A stretch of 64,000 nt of DNA from Clostridiales bacterium (GTDB lineage Bacteria > Bacillota > Clostridia > Oscillospirales > Oscillospiraceae), in the NCBI GenBank assembly GCA_025757645.1, contig CP107216.1:2077001-2141000 (forward strand). The letters are read 5' to 3'. Below, one piece after another: positions 24,975-33,399 of the stretch. A model generated the notes under the pieces. It saw only the letters and a list, made by a program, of their open reading frames with translations. It ran no database searches and was not told the origin of the DNA. A program made the position numbers and the translations under genes. The first letter of the stretch is position 1, and every line of letters starts with the position of its first letter.

Positions 24975-25595
24975 TCAGTCATAGTCGGCCTCGCTGCCGT
25001 CCGGGTCATAGGGCGTCAGATGCGCGCGCCGCAGCTTTGCCTCCAGAATGTCATAGCAGGTGACGCCCTGATCCTCCGCAAAGCCCCACCTGCAGTACAT
25101 CCTGCGGATCGCCGGGTGGTCGCCGGAGAGGTTCTTTTGCAGCCGCGCAAGCTGCCGCTCCGTTTTTACATCCAGAACACGATTACGGAGATATCCGTAC
25201 TGTGCCAGCAGGTCAAAGAGATCGCCCACCAGCATACGGAAGGCGCTGCCGGAAATGATGTAGGCGGGATCATTGCTGGAAGCTGCACGCTGCTTTTCTC
25301 TGATTTTTGCATCATGCTCTTTCAGTACGGCAGTCAGCGGCGTAAGCTCCGCCGCCTTCAGTTCGGCAAGATCATCCCGGTCCCCGAACGCCAGGTAGCG
25401 TCCGGGAATGAGCCAGTCGTCAAACTTTTTCTCCGCGATCTCGCCGTAGTGCTTTGACGTCTCGACCAGATTTGCCATGTCCTCCTCGTCCTTCACCTTC
25501 CCGGCGAGGAATGCGAGCTGATGCAGCAGACCGTAAAGATGCACCTCGTCACGGATATGCTTTTCGTAGGTTTTGCTGTCGATCACATATTTCAT
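24975..25595 (-). CDS. Conserved ICE protein of unknown function
   Basis: A 206-residue, mostly helical soluble protein directly downstream of virB4 with backbone-like GC content. Segments such as DEVHLYGLLHQLAFLAGKVKD and RRMYCRWGFAEDQGVTCYDI suggest a compact helical fold. The position after the VirB4 gene argues for a transfer or regulatory role. An alternative ATG lies 12 bases upstream, adjacent to AAGGAAAGG. Confidence 0.65.
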   Translation of the reverse strand: MKYVIDSKTYEKHIRDEVHLYGLLHQLAFLAGKVKDEEDMANLVETSKHYGEIAEKKFDDWLIPGRYLAFGDRDDLAELKAAELTPLTAVLKEHDAKIREKQRAASSNDPAYIISGSAFRMLVGDLFDLLAQYGYLRNRVLDVKTERQLARLQKNLSGDHPAIRRMYCRWGFAEDQGVTCYDILEAKLRRAHLTPYDPDGSEADYD

Positions 25596-25614
25596 ATCTT
25601 GTCCCATCCTTTCC

Positions 25615-28032
25615 TTATCTGCTTTCCCCGTCGTGGGCGACCTCGCTGGGCTTGGTCGTGAGAAGTTTATACAGCTCTGTATCCTTCGGGAACTCGTCCC
25701 GGAACGGAAGGATCACATTCTGGAAGAACAGAAGACCGCTGCCGGGGTCCGCGTTGGTCACATAGGCAAGCTGCTCGGCGGAAATGTTCAGCCGCTCCGT
25801 CATCAGCTTGCGGTCGCCAGCAGACAAGTTCAGCAGGTAGATGAAATCGCTGTTTTCCAGAATGTTTTCGATCTCCGGCGAGGAAAGCAGGTCTTTGGGG
25901 TTCTGTGTCGCCCCGGTCGGGACGCCGCCCCACTTTCTAAAACGCTTCCAAATCTCGGCGCTGTACGCTGCCGTCTGTTCCTCCTTCAAGAGCAGGTGAA
26001 ATTCGTCCACGAAATACCAGGTGGCCCGTCCAATGGAGCGGTTCACCGTGACGGTGTTCCACACCGCGTCCTGGACAATGAGCATCCCCGGCTTTTTCAG
26101 ATTCTTGCCGAGGCCCTTGATATCGAAGCAGACAAGGCGGTTGCGGATATCCACGGTGGTACGGTGGTTGAAGAAGTTGAGCGAGCCGTTTACATACAGG
26201 TCGAGCGCCTGAGCCACGCGCTCCGCCTCCGGGATGCCCTGCGCCATGAGCGCGTCCAGCAGATCGCCCAGCACGGGCATATTCTCCGGCCGCGGGTCCG
26301 CGAAGTACGGCTGGTAGATCATCTGCACGGCCCGGTCAATGACGGTTTTCTCGATAGCCTCCAGCCCCGTCTTGCTGCCCATGATAAGCTCGCAGAAAGA
26401 CAGCACGAAATCACTTTTCAGCGCCAGCGGGTTTTCTTCCTCGCTGTAATTGAGGTTGATATCCAGGGGATTCACATAGTCGCGGCTGTTGGGGGAAAGC
26501 CGGATCACCTGACCGCCCAGCCGGTTCACCAGCGGGGAGTATTCATCCTCCGGGTCGCAGATGATGACGTTATCCTTCGTGGTCAGCATGACATAGGTAA
26601 TCTCCCGCTTGCAGCTCATGGACTTGCCGCTGCCCGGTGTGCCGAACACAAGGCCGTTGGGACAACGGGACTGCTTGCGGTCCAGCAGGATCATGTTGTT
26701 GGAGAGAGCGTTGAGGCCGTAATACATGGCATTGCCGCCCATAAAAAGTTCCTGGGTGACGAAGGGGATAAATACCGCCAGCGCCGATGTGGTGAGGCTC
26801 CGTTCGATCTTGATACGGTTGAGGCCCAGCGGCAGCGAGGACATAAGCCCGTCCTCCTGCTGGAAGTCCAGCCGGGTCAGGATGCAGTTGTGCGTCTGGG
26901 CGACGCTGGCCGACTGCGAAACGGCAATCTCCAGCTTTTGTTTCGTGGGCGCCAGATGCAGCATGAGGAAGGTCATATTGAACATTCTCTCGTTGCGGCT
27001 CTGCAAATCCTGCAAGAGATTTTTCGCCGCGCCGCCGTAGGTGGAGAGGTCGGAGGGGAGAATATCCAGATCGTAGCCGCTGCGGGCGGCCTTCTTCTGC
27101 TCTTGGATCTTCATGGCGTCCAGATTGGTGATCTTGCGCTTGACCATCTTGATGGCCTCGTTCTGGTTGATGCCGCGGACGTGCATGGTGACGAGAAGGT
27201 TTCCCTCCACATCCATGAAATCCGTGAGGATACGGTCCTGAATCTCCGGGGCCAATATCTGCAAAAAGGACACCGCGCCGTACATTTCGCCGATGCGGAA
27301 ACGCCGCGTCTCGCCAAACTCGAAGGAAGAAGGCGCGATAAAGTCCTTGACGGACAGGCCGCTTGCCGGGAGCCAGTTCCATTCAAAGGCGAATTGTCCG
27401 CCCTCCGGATGGAGAAGGCCATGCAGCAGCGCCAGCCGCTCTTTGCCGTCCAGCACCCTTGCGCCCGCGCCCATGACCTTGAAGCGGTTCAGGGTGTCTG
27501 CCTCGATCCGGGAAAACCTTGCCCGCGCCGCCGGAAGATTTTCCGCCTCGATGGTCAGCGTGACATATTTGCGCTTTACAAAGCCGTTGTTGCCGCGCTC
27601 ATACTGTATTTGCAGGATGCCGGACGCCTCCACGCGCATATCATCCAGCGCGTCGCCCTGGGCGTCCATGCCGAACAGGTTTCCGTTCTTGTCCTCATGG
27701 CGGCTGCTCAGGGTCATTTGCACGCCGATGGAGGGATCATAGCCGTTATAGAAATCGCAGAGGCGTTCAAAGATATCCCGCTGGTCGTCCGGCCCCGCCA
27801 GACGGTAGTTGACGTCCTCATAGGCTATGGTCTTGGAGAAAAGCCGGTCGTCCAGCCTGCACAGGCCGTCCGGGTACAGGTTCCGAAACGGGATGCTGTC
27901 CTGCACGGTATGGGGCTTGCCGTCGCCCTTCGCCTGCCGGATGATGGCTTCAATCTGTTTTCGCTCCGCCCGCGTGAGCTTACGCTTTGCGGCGGGCTGC
28001 GAGTTTTCCGGTTTTGCCGTTCTTTTCAGCAA
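25615..28032 (-). CDS. virB4: VirB4-type conjugation ATPase
   Basis: An 805-residue T4SS ATPase that energises assembly or substrate transfer at the inner face of the membrane. Walker A is VFGTPGSGKS near residue 465; Walker B-like segments are VIICDPEDEY and ATWYFVDEFHLLL; a late GATQNPKDLL motif is typical. The start is TTG at 28032 with AAGGAGG eight bases upstream. It overlaps the prgI gene by 53 bases, so the two are coupled. It appears intact. Confidence 0.93.
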   Translation of the reverse strand: MLKRTAKPENSQPAAKRKLTRAERKQIEAIIRQAKGDGKPHTVQDSIPFRNLYPDGLCRLDDRLFSKTIAYEDVNYRLAGPDDQRDIFERLCDFYNGYDPSIGVQMTLSSRHEDKNGNLFGMDAQGDALDDMRVEASGILQIQYERGNNGFVKRKYVTLTIEAENLPAARARFSRIEADTLNRFKVMGAGARVLDGKERLALLHGLLHPEGGQFAFEWNWLPASGLSVKDFIAPSSFEFGETRRFRIGEMYGAVSFLQILAPEIQDRILTDFMDVEGNLLVTMHVRGINQNEAIKMVKRKITNLDAMKIQEQKKAARSGYDLDILPSDLSTYGGAAKNLLQDLQSRNERMFNMTFLMLHLAPTKQKLEIAVSQSASVAQTHNCILTRLDFQQEDGLMSSLPLGLNRIKIERSLTTSALAVFIPFVTQELFMGGNAMYYGLNALSNNMILLDRKQSRCPNGLVFGTPGSGKSMSCKREITYVMLTTKDNVIICDPEDEYSPLVNRLGGQVIRLSPNSRDYVNPLDINLNYSEEENPLALKSDFVLSFCELIMGSKTGLEAIEKTVIDRAVQMIYQPYFADPRPENMPVLGDLLDALMAQGIPEAERVAQALDLYVNGSLNFFNHRTTVDIRNRLVCFDIKGLGKNLKKPGMLIVQDAVWNTVTVNRSIGRATWYFVDEFHLLLKEEQTAAYSAEIWKRFRKWGGVPTGATQNPKDLLSSPEIENILENSDFIYLLNLSAGDRKLMTERLNISAEQLAYVTNADPGSGLLFFQNVILPFRDEFPKDTELYKLLTTKPSEVAHDGESR

Positions 28033-28384
28033 TCGCCCGTACCTCCTTTTCCAGTTTTGCCTGCCGCACCAGGGCGGAATAGGCGTTGTTGGTCTGATAG
28101 ATGCGCCGCTTCGGACGGATGAACTTGCATTGGATCAGGTGCCCCAGGATCACTTCCAGCGTTTGTCCATTTTTCTCATAGAGGGCAAACAGGAAGAACG
28201 GGAGCATGACAAGGATCATGCACAGCGCCGCCGAGGTCGTACCCATGCTGCCCTTGCTCAAAAAGAAAAGCGGCACTCCCACAAGCGCCGCCGATCCGAA
28301 ACACACAAGCTGCCGCTTCGTCAGGCCGAACAGCATCTTGCTTTTGATTTTTGTCAGGTCCTTCGGGACCGTTACGTATGCCAA
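27980..28384 (-). CDS. PrgI-family T4SS membrane protein
   Basis: A 134-residue protein with the family opening VPKDLTKIKSKMLFGLTKRQLVCF, then two transmembrane helices, then a cytoplasmic basic tail. PrgI proteins take the VirB3 position in Gram-positive T4SS. The start is TTG at 28384, seven bases after AAAGGAGGT; ATG alternatives upstream lie in the previous gene. It is followed by virB4. Confidence 0.88.
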   Translation of the reverse strand: MAYVTVPKDLTKIKSKMLFGLTKRQLVCFGSAALVGVPLFFLSKGSMGTTSAALCMILVMLPFFLFALYEKNGQTLEVILGHLIQCKFIRPKRRIYQTNNAYSALVRQAKLEKEVRAIAEKNGKTGKLAARRKA

Positions 28385-28398
28385 AATTGATACCTCCT

Positions 28399-29262
28399 TT
28401 AATGCGCTCCGAACAGGCTTTTTGCAAGGCTGCCGGTTTTGAACAGCGTGTAGCACAGCAGCACCGTGTAGCCCATGCACTCCCAGATCGCCACGGTAAT
28501 ATCATCCCCCACGGCGATATTCTGTACCAGCACCGCATAGATGCCGACGCAGACCATAATAAGAAATGCCTGAAAGCCCAGCGCCAGCAGGGACTTCAAG
28601 TAGTTCTGCCCCGTATGACCCCATTCCCGGTTGACCATCGTGGCAAACGGGATTGGCCCCACGGATACGGTCAAATACACCTCGATCATTCTTCCGTAGA
28701 TCACAAGGAAAATGGCAATGGTGAGGATATGCGAACAGAGGCCCACAAAGACGCTCTGAAACCACAGGCCCAGCAAAGAACCGATGCTCCAGTCCGCCAG
28801 CGTTGTTTCCAGATCACCCACGACGCCGGAAATGTCGATCCCAGCATCGGAGATGATGACGCCTGCGCTCTGATCGACCACGCTCTGCGCCACGTCGAAC
28901 ACCGCCATAACGATATTCCAGGTGTTCGTGACGATCAGCACCGCGCAGAAGGTCTTGAAAATCCACTTCCAGAAAAGCCAGGTGTCAAAATCATGGAGAT
29001 TATTTTTCTCGACGATCAACTGGATCAGCTCATAGCACATGACGAAGGTGAGGATGATGCCTGCAATGGGGACAATGACCGTTTCGGACAGGCTGCGGAT
29101 CATGTTGAAGATACCGCCGTTCCAGCCGGAGGGCGTCATGCCGACCTCGCCTGCGATCTCGGCCACCTTCGTATTCACGGTATCAAAGGTCCCGGAAAGG
29201 TTTGAGATGATGCCGTCGATCAGCACCTCCTTGAACCATTCCTGGATCGTGTCGATTATCAC
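28399..29262 (-). CDS. VirB6/TrbL-like conjugal transfer protein (CD1112 family)
   Basis: A 287-residue polytopic membrane protein with about six transmembrane helices (about residues 60-80, 100-120, 170-200, 210-230, 235-255 and 258-280) and the conserved GRMIEVYLTVSVGPIPFATM segment. It corresponds to the channel component of the T4SS. It starts with GTG at 29262, with AAAGGAGGTG upstream. maff2 would precede it directly in the unbroken ICE. Confidence 0.9.
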   Translation of the reverse strand: MIIDTIQEWFKEVLIDGIISNLSGTFDTVNTKVAEIAGEVGMTPSGWNGGIFNMIRSLSETVIVPIAGIILTFVMCYELIQLIVEKNNLHDFDTWLFWKWIFKTFCAVLIVTNTWNIVMAVFDVAQSVVDQSAGVIISDAGIDISGVVGDLETTLADWSIGSLLGLWFQSVFVGLCSHILTIAIFLVIYGRMIEVYLTVSVGPIPFATMVNREWGHTGQNYLKSLLALGFQAFLIMVCVGIYAVLVQNIAVGDDITVAIWECMGYTVLLCYTLFKTGSLAKSLFGAH

Positions 29263-29285
29263 GGGTGGTCACACCTCCTTTCGGG

Positions 29286-29309
29286 GGCTCCCGCCGTGAA
29301 ACGGGAGCC
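29286..29309 (-). repeat. Stem-loop between maff2 and trbL
   Basis: An 8-bp stem (GGCTCCCG with CGGGAGCC) in the short gap between the maff2 stop and the TrbL-like gene. There is no T tract; it may act on mRNA stability. Confidence 0.5.
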
Positions 29310-29335
29310 TCCGGGTGGGATGGTCCTGCCGCCGC

Positions 29336-29431
29336 TCAGCCAAGCAGGCCGGACAGCAGGGGGACAAGGGTCACGCCGATCAGGGCGACGCCGCCGCCCG
29401 CGACGAGCTGTTTGACGCCCTGGCTTTTTGC
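29336..29431 (-). pseudogene. maff2, 3' part (split by IME A)
   Basis: Reading into the stop at 29336 gives KSQGVKQLVAGGGVALIGV followed by LVPLLSGLLG, the second half of a Maff2 protein. The 5' part is at 38545-38685. Joining the two at the shared dinucleotide GC (29430-29431 and 38558-38559) gives an in-frame protein of about 73 residues, the usual Maff2 size. Confidence 0.88.
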
Positions 29432-29477
29432 TTATGTGTGATAAAGAAGTAATAGAAGTGTAAAAAATTTTGCCTTT

Positions 29478-29510
29478 CCTATCCGATACTTGTCTTTGGT
29501 ATCGGATAGG
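29478..29510 (-). terminator. Terminator-like hairpin after recombinase A
   Basis: A perfect 12-bp stem (CCTATCCGATAC with GTATCGGATAGG) just downstream of the recombinase stop near the IME A left end. A short T-rich sequence follows on the minus strand. It might also be part of the recombination site. Confidence 0.65.
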
Positions 29511-29518
29511 GCAGGCGG

Positions 29519-31126
29519 TCATTCGGGCAAGTCCACCTTGCCGACGAAAGAATAGTAAATCTCAATATCCTGTCTGCGTGTGCCGTTTTCATCGTAGCTG
29601 CACTCATGCACAACGATTTTCTCTACAAACTCACGTAAGAGGGTGTGGGTCAGTTCTTCAAAGTTCATGTGCTTGCGGACAATGTTCATAAACTTTTCTG
29701 CGTTTACGGTAGCTTCCTGTGCTTTGGAAAGCTCCGCCTGTATTCTGGCAACACGCTCTTTCAATTCCTGCTGTTCGGCTTCATAGTCTGCCGAAAGCTC
29801 CGTGAAACGCTCGTCAGAAATGCGACCGCTTACGCTGTCCTCATACAGCCGCTTGAAAATAGCGGAAAGTTCACCGATACGCTTTTCGGCAGCTTCCAGT
29901 TCCTTTTTCTTGGCGGCGTTCCGGCGTTTGCCGCCGTCCTCGTTCTGCTCGATCAGCAGCTTCATAAAACGGGCTTCATGCTTTGCCGCATAGCTCGTCA
30001 CTTTCCGTAGATTGGAGAGAACGCCCGCAGTCAAAAGGTCGGTGCGGATAAAATGTGCGGTGCAGTCATGGGTGCGCTTCTTGTAGTTCCCGCAGATATA
30101 GCAGTCCTGTTTCCGCTTATCGGTCTGGTAACGCTGCTGATACATGACGCTGCCGCAGTCCGCGCAAAAGAGCATACCAGAGAACAAGCCCACTTCATCA
30201 TAGCGGTTCGGACGCTTGCGCTGTTTGCGTAATTCCTGCACACGCTCCCATGTCTGGGTGTCGATGATAGGCTCATGGTGGTTCTCGAAAACTGCCTGTT
30301 TCTCAATGGGATTTTCTATGCTGTGCTTGGTCTTGTAGGACGGTTTCTCCGTCTTGAAGTTCACCAAACAGCCCATGTACTCCCGGTTTTCAAGGATATG
30401 CACCACGGTATTTGTCGCCCATTTGCACTCATAGCCGGGGTGATAGCGGCGTGTGCTGCCCGTCCTGCGGTATTCCAGCGTTCCCGGCGTTGGGATTTCC
30501 TGCTCGGTCAGCATACGGGCTATCTTGGTCGGACCGTTCCCGGCAAGGCACAGACGGTATATCTGCTTGACCACGGGTGCGGCTTCCTCGTCAATGATGA
30601 AGTTTTCGTCCTCGTCCATGAGGTAGCCGTACACGGGTTTGCTCGTAACAGGCTTGCCGCTCATGCCTTTTGACCGTTTTACAGCTTTGATTTTCTTACT
30701 CGTATCTCTCACCAGCCATTCGTTGAAAATGTTCCGCAGAGGGGCAAAATCATTATCGCCCTGTGCGCTGTCCACTCCATCGTTAATTGCGATAAAGCGG
30801 ACGCCTTTTTGTGGGAAAATCATCTCGGTATACATTCCCACCTGCAGGTAGTTTCGCCCTAACCGTGACATATCCTTTACGATAACGGTAGCCACTTTCC
30901 CGGCTTCAATGTCCGCAAGCATGGATTGAAAGCCCGGTCTTTGGAAGTTCGCACCAGAATAGCCATCGTCCGTGTACCAGCGCAGATTGGAAAAGCCGTT
31001 CTGCTTTGCGTAGGTTTCAAGGATACGCTTCTGGTTGGAAATGGAATTACTTTCGCCTTGCAGCTCGTCCTCATGGGATAGTCTTGGATAAAGGGCAGTG
31101 ATTTTCTGGGTGGTCTGTCTTAACAT
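29519..31126 (-). CDS. Large serine recombinase of IME A
   Basis: A 535-residue recombinase. Catalytic serine S17 lies in LYPRLSHED; VIVKDMSRLGRNYLQVGMY follows; the recombinase domain has SKPVYGY; the zinc ribbon has CADCG and CGNYKKRTHDC; a coiled coil lies near residues 390-460. It probably inserted this element into maff2. GGAGG precedes the ATG at 31126. It is the last gene of IME A in the direction of transcription, ending about 90 bases from the element end. Confidence 0.93.
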   Translation of the reverse strand: MLRQTTQKITALYPRLSHEDELQGESNSISNQKRILETYAKQNGFSNLRWYTDDGYSGANFQRPGFQSMLADIEAGKVATVIVKDMSRLGRNYLQVGMYTEMIFPQKGVRFIAINDGVDSAQGDNDFAPLRNIFNEWLVRDTSKKIKAVKRSKGMSGKPVTSKPVYGYLMDEDENFIIDEEAAPVVKQIYRLCLAGNGPTKIARMLTEQEIPTPGTLEYRRTGSTRRYHPGYECKWATNTVVHILENREYMGCLVNFKTEKPSYKTKHSIENPIEKQAVFENHHEPIIDTQTWERVQELRKQRKRPNRYDEVGLFSGMLFCADCGSVMYQQRYQTDKRKQDCYICGNYKKRTHDCTAHFIRTDLLTAGVLSNLRKVTSYAAKHEARFMKLLIEQNEDGGKRRNAAKKKELEAAEKRIGELSAIFKRLYEDSVSGRISDERFTELSADYEAEQQELKERVARIQAELSKAQEATVNAEKFMNIVRKHMNFEELTHTLLREFVEKIVVHECSYDENGTRRQDIEIYYSFVGKVDLPE

Positions 31127-31260
31127 AAAATCCTCCGTTTCCGACAGCCAGCCCCACTATTCCGTATTTCGATTATACCACATGGGGCGGCTGTCTGTAT
31201 AGCGGCTTCTGCTTCTTTACCGCCCGGTAAAATGACGATTTTTCTGTGCGGCTTGTAGCG

Positions 31261-31452
31261 TTAGGGCGAAAGCTGGGCTTTGTGTCCTGCGGCGGCTTCC
31301 GCCTCCAGCACTTTCATCATCTTATCGGCTGCGGTGTCGGTGGTATCTTTTTTGAAAAATCCGGAAACGACAAGGACGGTGTTGCCCATGCGGATCTCTG
31401 TCACGCAGTCCGGGCGGCGTTCCGGGGTGGTGTTCTGCTTGTTCTCTGCCAT
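31261..31452 (-). CDS. tnpW: TnpW family protein of IME A
   Basis: A 63-residue relative of the other TnpW proteins: VTEIRMGNTVLVVSGFFKKD followed by a helix (TAADKMMKVLEAEAA). The ATG at 31452 is preceded by AAAGGAG. It lies between a DnaC-like gene and the recombinase. The role is unproven. Confidence 0.75.
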   Translation of the reverse strand: MAENKQNTTPERRPDCVTEIRMGNTVLVVSGFFKKDTTDTAADKMMKVLEAEAAAGHKAQLSP

Positions 31453-31464
31453 AGGCAACTCCTT

Positions 31465-32304
31465 TCATTTCATCAATTCTTTTAGTCTGTTCAGCTTGGC
31501 TTGCGCCGTTTCACGGCGGAAGTTCTCTCCCGTAAAGAGGATAGGGGCGCACATTTCCAAAAGGCGGCCATAAATCCGGGCATGGGCGGTGTCCAGCGGA
31601 TTTTGCAGGCTGTCCAATGTCAGATTGGTGGTAACGATTAAGGGCTTGCGGCTGCGGTAGCGGCTGTCAATCACATTGTAGACCTGTTCTAAACCGTACT
31701 CTGTGCCGCGCTCCATTCCAAAATCATCAATGATAAGCAGAGGAAAACGGCAAAGACGCCCGATATACTCGTTGCGCCCCTCAAAGCTGGCGGTCAGGTC
31801 ATTCAAAATCGCAGAGAAGTTCGTCATGCGGACAGCGACTTCCTGCTCCATGAGGGCATTAGCGATACACCCGGCAAAATAGCTTTTTCCTGTGCCGACC
31901 TTGCCCCATAGCAGATAGCCGATATTTTCCTCGCGCATGGTTTCCCAATGCTCCACATAGAAGTGTGCAATCTCTATTTGCGGGCATTTCCCGTTGTCGT
32001 TGGCGAAAGTCCATTCCTGCATGGTAGGATTGGTAAATCCCCGGCGCTTCAAGTCCTCCACGGTGTCAAGGTGCTTTCTGCGCTGTTCGGCGGCTTCACG
32101 CTCCAAACGCTGGGCTTTCTGGCAGTCACATTCTGCCGGGTGGCGGTCACGCCCAAACAGGGCGGCTTGCTTTTCCGGGAAGTAGGCTTCTTTCGGAGTG
32201 TAACACTTGCCGCAGTAAAGCAGTCCGTCCTCGCCCGTGTAGTCCTCCGGCTGTGGGGTAACAGCCGCCATATTCAAAACTCGTTCTGTAAACAGATTAC
32301 TCAT
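31465..32304 (-). CDS. DnaC/IstB-like ATP-binding protein
   Basis: A 279-residue AAA+ protein of the helicase-loader type. An N-terminal cysteine cluster (LLYCGKCYTPKE and AECDCQK) precedes Walker A LLWGKVGTGKSYFAG near residue 145, Walker B PLLIIDDFGMER and a sensor ITTNL-like IVTTNLTLDSL. It probably loads a helicase for element replication together with the replisome organizer upstream, whose gene overlaps by four bases (ATGA). Confidence 0.9.
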   Translation of the reverse strand: MSNLFTERVLNMAAVTPQPEDYTGEDGLLYCGKCYTPKEAYFPEKQAALFGRDRHPAECDCQKAQRLEREAAEQRRKHLDTVEDLKRRGFTNPTMQEWTFANDNGKCPQIEIAHFYVEHWETMREENIGYLLWGKVGTGKSYFAGCIANALMEQEVAVRMTNFSAILNDLTASFEGRNEYIGRLCRFPLLIIDDFGMERGTEYGLEQVYNVIDSRYRSRKPLIVTTNLTLDSLQNPLDTAHARIYGRLLEMCAPILFTGENFRRETAQAKLNRLKELMK

Positions 32305-33041
32305 AAGCTCTCGCCCTCCTTGCAGGTGTATTCGGGTATGCCCTGTTTCGGGGCAGCCTTTGCGGTATCGTCTGCCGCCCATCTGCGGATAGTGGCGGCG
32401 TGGTTTTTATATTTCTTGCCCGTGGACGCGATATAGCCGGAAAGCCGCTCAATGTAGTACGCCCATTTTTCGGGCAGCTCCGCTTGCAGTTCGGAAAGCT
32501 CCGTATCAGTCAGAAATACATTCTCATATCTGCCATAGCTGCGGGCGATGGCTTGTCCCTTTAACTCTCCCTCTTTTTCTAACTCTATATCTATCTCTTT
32601 CTTTATCTCTATCTCTGGTGGACGAATGTCGGACAAATGTCCGCCATTTGTCCGCGGCGGCAAAAGTGCCTTATTTTCAAGCCTTGCGGCGCGTTTCCGT
32701 TCCGCTTCGGTAGAGGATTGACCGATCATCAGCTCGATGTCGGTCATATAAAGCAGCCCGCAGTCAAGCTGCTCCACAAGTCCTAACTGCTGGAAGATGG
32801 CTAATGCCCGTTCCACCGTCCCGATTTGGTGACGGGTCAGCGTGGCTATCATCTGGGCGGTATAGGGGATATGCTCGTCAAGCTGCAATCTGCCGCCATT
32901 TTTCAGCGATTTTAAGTACAGCTTCAAGAGGATATTGGAATACAAAATCCCGTCTTTCATGTCCTCCAACAGCACAATGGAATCGCTGTCGAAGAAGTTT
33001 TCTTTCAGTTTGAGGTAGTAATATTTGCGGTTATCTGCCAT
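32301..33041 (-). CDS. Phage-type replisome organizer / replication initiator
   Basis: A 246-residue protein. The N-terminal replisome-organizer domain reads KYYYLKLKENFFDSDSIVLL, then a winged helix with QMIATLTRHQIGTVERALAI; a charged linker and a DnaD-like C-terminal segment follow. It is paired with the DnaC-like ATPase. The pair suggests IME A can replicate autonomously, at least briefly. The ATG at 33041 lies within the end of the cysteine-rich gene. Confidence 0.85.
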   Translation of the reverse strand: MADNRKYYYLKLKENFFDSDSIVLLEDMKDGILYSNILLKLYLKSLKNGGRLQLDEHIPYTAQMIATLTRHQIGTVERALAIFQQLGLVEQLDCGLLYMTDIELMIGQSSTEAERKRAARLENKALLPPRTNGGHLSDIRPPEIEIKKEIDIELEKEGELKGQAIARSYGRYENVFLTDTELSELQAELPEKWAYYIERLSGYIASTGKKYKNHAATIRRWAADDTAKAAPKQGIPEYTCKEGESL

Positions 33042-33225
33042 TGGCGGTGTCCTCCCTGTGTTTCCATCTCTTAGAGAAATACCGGGGGCAGAGGACGATA
33101 ATCGCCCGGAAGCTCTGCTTGCAGCCGTGTGTGCAGCCCCGGCAAAGGTCATTGTAGGTAATACGGTTTCGGTGGTTGAGGAAAAAGCTCCATTCCAACC
33201 GCCGCTTTTTGCTCATGCGTGGCAT
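33031..33225 (-). CDS. Small cysteine-rich protein of IME A
   Basis: A 64-residue basic protein with CRGCTHGCKQSFRA and a later CP, the same pattern as 13385-13582 in the outer ICE. AAAGGAGC precedes the ATG at 33225. It overlaps the replisome-organizer start by 11 bases. The function is unknown; a zinc-binding fold is likely. Confidence 0.72.
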   Translation of the reverse strand: MPRMSKKRRLEWSFFLNHRNRITYNDLCRGCTHGCKQSFRAIIVLCPRYFSKRWKHREDTANGR

Positions 33226-33399
33226 TTCTCGCTCCTTTCTGCCGTTTCCGCTGGTATAAGCGGATAGGTCGGTAAAAATGTAGTTTCTCGGTGTCATTTT
33301 CGGGGATTTCCTGCGCTGTGCGCCCCGTTTCAAAGGTGGGCAGTATTGCGGATAGGGTGCAGGGCATATCCCCGTTTTGGTATCGTTTCGGGGCGGTTT

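Noticed and set aside
25573..28122. Long plus-strand open frame opposite virB4 (849 codons)
   Set aside because: It is the antisense shadow of virB4 in GC-rich DNA; no family motifs, and the minus frame has full ATPase motifs and a ribosome site.
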